Program-made: the position numbers and the translations under genes
The notes under the pieces: model-generated
What the model saw: only the letters and a program-made list of their open reading frames with translations
Databases searched by the model: none
Told to the model about the DNA's origin: nothing
Shown: positions 57,824-58,983 of the stretch, in pieces
How the letters are laid out: each line of letters begins with the position of its first letter
How positions within the stretch are numbered: the stretch's first letter is position 1
NCBI GenBank assembly: GCA_023415055.1
Contig: JAEZLZ010000021.1
Location: 1-58,983, forward strand
Reading direction: 5' to 3'
DNA: 58,983 nt
Source: Bacillota bacterium
Lineage (GTDB): Bacteria > Bacillota > Clostridia > Lachnospirales > Lachnospiraceae

Positions 57824-58983
57824 TTAAATAATGATGCAAATCAAACCGCCATTACTGTCATTGATGATACGCTGCATCGTATCCTGCAGCTTCAGTTGAC
57901 TTTCATCCGTCAGTTTGTTGATCTTGGTATTAATTCCATCCTCCACCAGCTGCCGGATCGTCTTTCCAAAAATATTGGTTTCCCAGATACCTTCCGGATT
58001 CTCTTTGGCATTGGTATGAATATAATTAATCAGATCCTTAGCCTGCTCTTCTGAACCGACGATTGGAGCTACCTCTGTCAGTATATCTGCTTTAATCATA
58101 TGAATGGAGGGAGCGGTAGCCTTGATCTTAACACCAAACTTATTGCCATGCTTCATGATCTCCGGCTCTTCAATGGTTACTTCACTTCTGATCGGAGATA
58201 CGATACCATAGCCTTTTTGACGAACCTGGTCTGTCGCATAGGATACCTTCTCATATTCCGAGCGCTTGGCAGCAAGATCCTTCAGTGTCGTAATCAATTG
58301 ATATTCTCCATTAATCGGAACACCGATCAGGTCACTCAGAATTTGATAATAGTACATATCGTCAAATTCAACATTGACACTTACAACGCCGTCCTGCATA
58401 TTGATCTTGTCAATCTTAAAGCGTTTTACATACTGGCTATCCGAATCTAAGTTTGATACTTTGGTATCCTTCATCTGAGAGATATCCTGGAATAATCCTT
58501 TGACGCTGGCAACGAGGTCCTTTTTCAGCCAATGGTCGGATGGAAGCATCTCAGCCCATTTCGGCATATAGAAATCAAGCTCGGTAATCGGGAAGGTGGA
58601 TAAGATATTTTCCATGATTCTAGTGATATCTTCTTTCCTTAATTGCTCTGCGTTGATCGGAATTACAGGGACGTTGTATTCATCCTGCATCTCTTCTGCT
58701 ATCTTGACCGTTTCATTCGAATAGGGCTTATTTGTGTTCAGCAAAACGACAAAGGGCTTACCGAGATGCTTTAATTCATTGATGGTACGTTCTTCCGGAA
58801 GCTTATAATTTGCCCTGGCAAGCTCACCAAAACTACCATCAGTCGTAACAACGATACCGATGGTAGAATGATCATTGATTACTTTTTTTGTTCCGATCTC
58901 AGCCGCTTGGGTAAAAGGGATCTCATGGTCAAACCACGGAGTTTTTACCATGCGCTCATGTTGATTCTCAATATGACCGGAGG
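57824..58983 (-). CDS. spoIVA: stage IV sporulation protein A, partial
   Basis: The last 386 codons; the full protein has about 490 aa, so the N-terminal quarter with its P-loop lies beyond the window. HERMVKTPWFDHEIPFTQAA, GIVVTTDGSFGELARANYKL, FVVLLNTNKPYSNETVKIAE, ITELDFYMPKWAEMLPSDHW and the extreme C-terminus SNGGLICIII are close matches to SpoIVA. It is an ATPase that polymerises around the forespore and forms the base layer of the spore coat. It shows that the host forms endospores. It reads leftward with its own terminator. Confidence 0.95.
   Translation of the reverse strand, partial: SGHIENQHERMVKTPWFDHEIPFTQAAEIGTKKVINDHSTIGIVVTTDGSFGELARANYKLPEERTINELKHLGKPFVVLLNTNKPYSNETVKIAEEMQDEYNVPVIPINAEQLRKEDITRIMENILSTFPITELDFYMPKWAEMLPSDHWLKKDLVASVKGLFQDISQMKDTKVSNLDSDSQYVKRFKIDKINMQDGVVSVNVEFDDMYYYQILSDLIGVPINGEYQLITTLKDLAAKRSEYEKVSYATDQVRQKGYGIVSPIRSEVTIEEPEIMKHGNKFGVKIKATAPSIHMIKADILTEVAPIVGSEEQAKDLINYIHTNAKENPEGIWETNIFGKTIRQLVEDGINTKINKLTDESQLKLQDTMQRIINDSNGGLICIII

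Overview
The window looks like a chromosome segment of a low-GC, spore-forming anaerobic Firmicute of the Lachnospiraceae / Clostridium phytofermentans type. The evidence is the run spoIVA, NlpC/P60 hydrolase, mutS, mutL, miaA, radC, mreBCD, PBP2, minCDE, rodA, mgsA, sepF, ylmH, divIVA, aroB, lspA, rluD, all read leftward, together with strong AGGAGG-type ribosome sites and AT-rich intergenic DNA. No rRNA or tRNA gene was seen.

Layout. (1) 1-8348: a decayed acetyltransferase, a PNPOx-fold protein, and an amino-sugar/sugar-acid operon with an AraC regulator, three Gfo/Idh/MocA dehydrogenases, a TIM-barrel isomerase, a NagB-like deaminase and NagA. (2) 8532-9837: gene remnants (DedA tail, truncated secreted protein). 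(3) 9838-17679: a complete-looking 7.8 kb filamentous phage (inovirus-like) prophage bounded by 34-bp direct repeats. (4) 17742-24522: accessory island with IS21-like debris, an APH-type phosphotransferase, two DUF2087 proteins, a J-domain protein, an AviRa-like rRNA methyltransferase, a small kinase, a PadR/DUF1048 pair and a BlaI repressor. (5) 24808-58983: core chromosome for cell shape, division, envelope and mismatch repair, ending inside spoIVA.

The most interesting object is the prophage. Its morphogenesis genes are inovirus-like: coat protein with signal peptide and basic C-terminus, Zot/pI ATPase, small membrane proteins, and a long pIII-like protein with an N-terminal signal and C-terminal anchor. 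Its replication initiator instead has the layout of eukaryotic CRESS-DNA viruses, an HUH endonuclease with a YxxK motif fused to a superfamily 3 helicase. Just upstream of rep is a perfect 11-bp stem with a 9-nt loop that shows, on the rep-sense strand, the circovirus/nanovirus nonanucleotide TAGTATTAC, next to ATGTCTCA iterons. The element has no recombinase gene, two divergently placed Arc-like regulators each with its own operator array, and a roughly 117-nt hairpin that could be a packaging signal or complementary-strand origin. It sits in what reads as a host intrinsic terminator.

In the core region the genes form the usual functional blocks: mismatch repair (mutS-mutL), elongasome (mreB-mreC-mreD-PBP2-rodA), Min system (minC-minD-minE) and the divisome/ylm cluster (yggS-sepF-ylmH-divIVA).
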